A DNA stretch of 64,000 bases from positions 1 to 64,000 of the forward strand of contig JAOVVO010000244.1 of assembly GCA_028564675.1 (NCBI GenBank), given 5' to 3'. The notes under the pieces are model-generated. The model had not been told where the DNA came from and did no database searches. It saw only the letters and a list, made by a program, of their open reading frames with translations. Origin of the DNA: Onchocerca lupi. Its lineage: Eukaryota; Nematoda; Chromadorea; Rhabditida; Onchocercidae. The position numbers were made by a program, and so were the translations under genes. Of the stretch, positions 63,022-64,000 are shown piece by piece (the first letter of the stretch is position 1; the number at the start of each line of letters is the position of its first letter).

Positions 63022-64000
63022 CTACCATAGCGAACATTTCGTCATTGCGTTCATCGCTGAATTTGATGGACATTTAAAAGCTTTGATAAAATCAGGTTGA
63101 TTAACGACCACCCCATTAACACGAAATCGAAGTGGCGCATGTTGACCGGTTAATATATGTCTGATTAAAGCAGCTGGTCGTGAATGTCCACACCACATCT
63201 GTAATATTTCATATGAAATTGAAGTTAAACATTAAAAAGACAGAAACAAATAATCATTTGAAAAATGCGCTATCTAATTTTAAATTAATTCTGGATCTTT
63301 AGTCATTTTTCAAAAATATTAGCAAAAAAGTTTTGGACTCAAAAATTTTCTGGAATAAAATGAAACAAATTTTATCGAACAACACTGATAAAAAGTATAA
63401 ATTAATCAAATAAAATGATGTATGAGAGTAAAATTTACCTGCGCACTACTTAGGAAGAATATTTGATCCATATCGAGATGTTCGAGTCCTGGTAAGCGTT
63501 TCTCTTCATGACCAATTTGTTTGATGTAATTTCTATATGCCTTAAGTAAATTTACATTGAGGAAAAGTTAAATCATATCAGTCTTACTCTATTCAATAAT
63601 TTTCTAATCAAAAAAATAATTGCAGTCAATTTGAAATAATACAAGGAATCAGAATCCTTCGCAATCATTTAAATAAAATTTATCGAGATGACTTTTTCTT
63701 GTTTATACTAAGCACTTGCTCATATGCTTCAAAGAGTTAATAATTTACAAAATATAAAAAATAGCAAAATTGATGCAAAAATCTGGAAGAGATAGATGGA
63801 CTTACTCGAAAAGCTACTTTAATACCACCATTGTCGGCAATATTTTCACTCAATGTAAGCATGCCGTTGATAAATAAATTTGTCCCGGGGACAGTATAAT
63901 TACTATATTCTTCCATGAAACAATTCTTTCTTTCCTTGAAATTTGCCTTTGTTTTACTATCCCACCAATCATGCAAATTACCCTGATAGTCAAACTGGCT
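63022..64000 (-). CDS. Neprilysin-like M13 zinc metallopeptidase, C-terminal part, partial
   Basis: Three exons on the minus strand: 64000-63806 (running off the window), 63540-63439 and 63198-63022, all in phase, 158 residues to the TAG stop. The motif ENIADNGGIKVAF carries the third zinc-binding Glu and the Asp of the M13 ExxxD signature, preceded by HDWWDSKTKANFKERKNCF. Then AYRNYIKQIG, LPGLEHLDMDQIFFLSSAQM, WCGHSRP and a C-terminus CSLW, equivalent to the CxxW end of neprilysin. The HExxH site lies outside the window. Neprilysins are cell-surface or secreted enzymes cutting small peptides; nematodes have many paralogues and this one cannot be named. The last residues of the family, N-S-x-M-N-x-x-x-K-C, are kept (NSAMNAMTKC). 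Confidence 0.92.

Overview
This window looks like nuclear DNA of a nematode. The DNA is very AT-rich, genes are split by many short to medium introns, and every recognisable protein has a close counterpart in Caenorhabditis elegans or animals generally (LAAT-1, NOP56, DRN-1, RNF170, TIM14, TMCO4, eIF3F, LDH, an FMRFamide-like peptide, an NRF-6 type acyltransferase, a neprilysin). Several start codons sit a few bases after a pyrimidine-rich AG, as expected for spliced-leader trans-splicing. The long AT-rich introns and neuropeptide content suggest a parasitic spirurid or filarial worm, but that placement is inference. I see no bacterial operons, CRISPR arrays or phage genes.

Layout. 1-654 (+): last two exons of a PQ-loop lysosomal amino-acid transporter. 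2578-7066 (+): complete 12-exon NOP56. 10560-13428 (+): 5-exon DRN-1/Di-Ras GTPase. Then four minus-strand genes: RNF170 (15438-17784), single-exon TIM14 (20757-21095), 15-exon TMCO4 (22486-29164, with a repeat-filled intron at 26.3-27.4 kb) and 6-exon eIF3F (30272-32558). A 9.4 kb stretch with no recognisable gene (32.6-42.0 kb) carries a cluster of palindromes at 39.9-40.4 kb. 41991-45509 (+): 8-exon L-lactate dehydrogenase. 46932-47607 (-): 2-exon FMRFamide-like peptide precursor, convergent with LDH. A second gene-free stretch (47.6-56.2 kb) follows. 56221-60729 (-): 11-exon NRF-6 family membrane acyltransferase. 63022-64000 (-): last three exons of an M13 peptidase.

The genes are unrelated housekeeping and neuronal functions, so I see no pathway cluster. 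I rebuilt the exon structures by hand, joining exons by reading phase and remembered homologous proteins. The most interesting results come from that rebuilding. Three introns need GC donors (drn-1, TMCO4, eIF3F). One RNF170 intron has CCG where CAG is expected. One TMCO4 intron has AT where GT is expected, inside an otherwise good donor. Nothing here amounts to a new biological system; the splice-site exceptions, the palindrome cluster and the intronic composite repeat deserve a second look.
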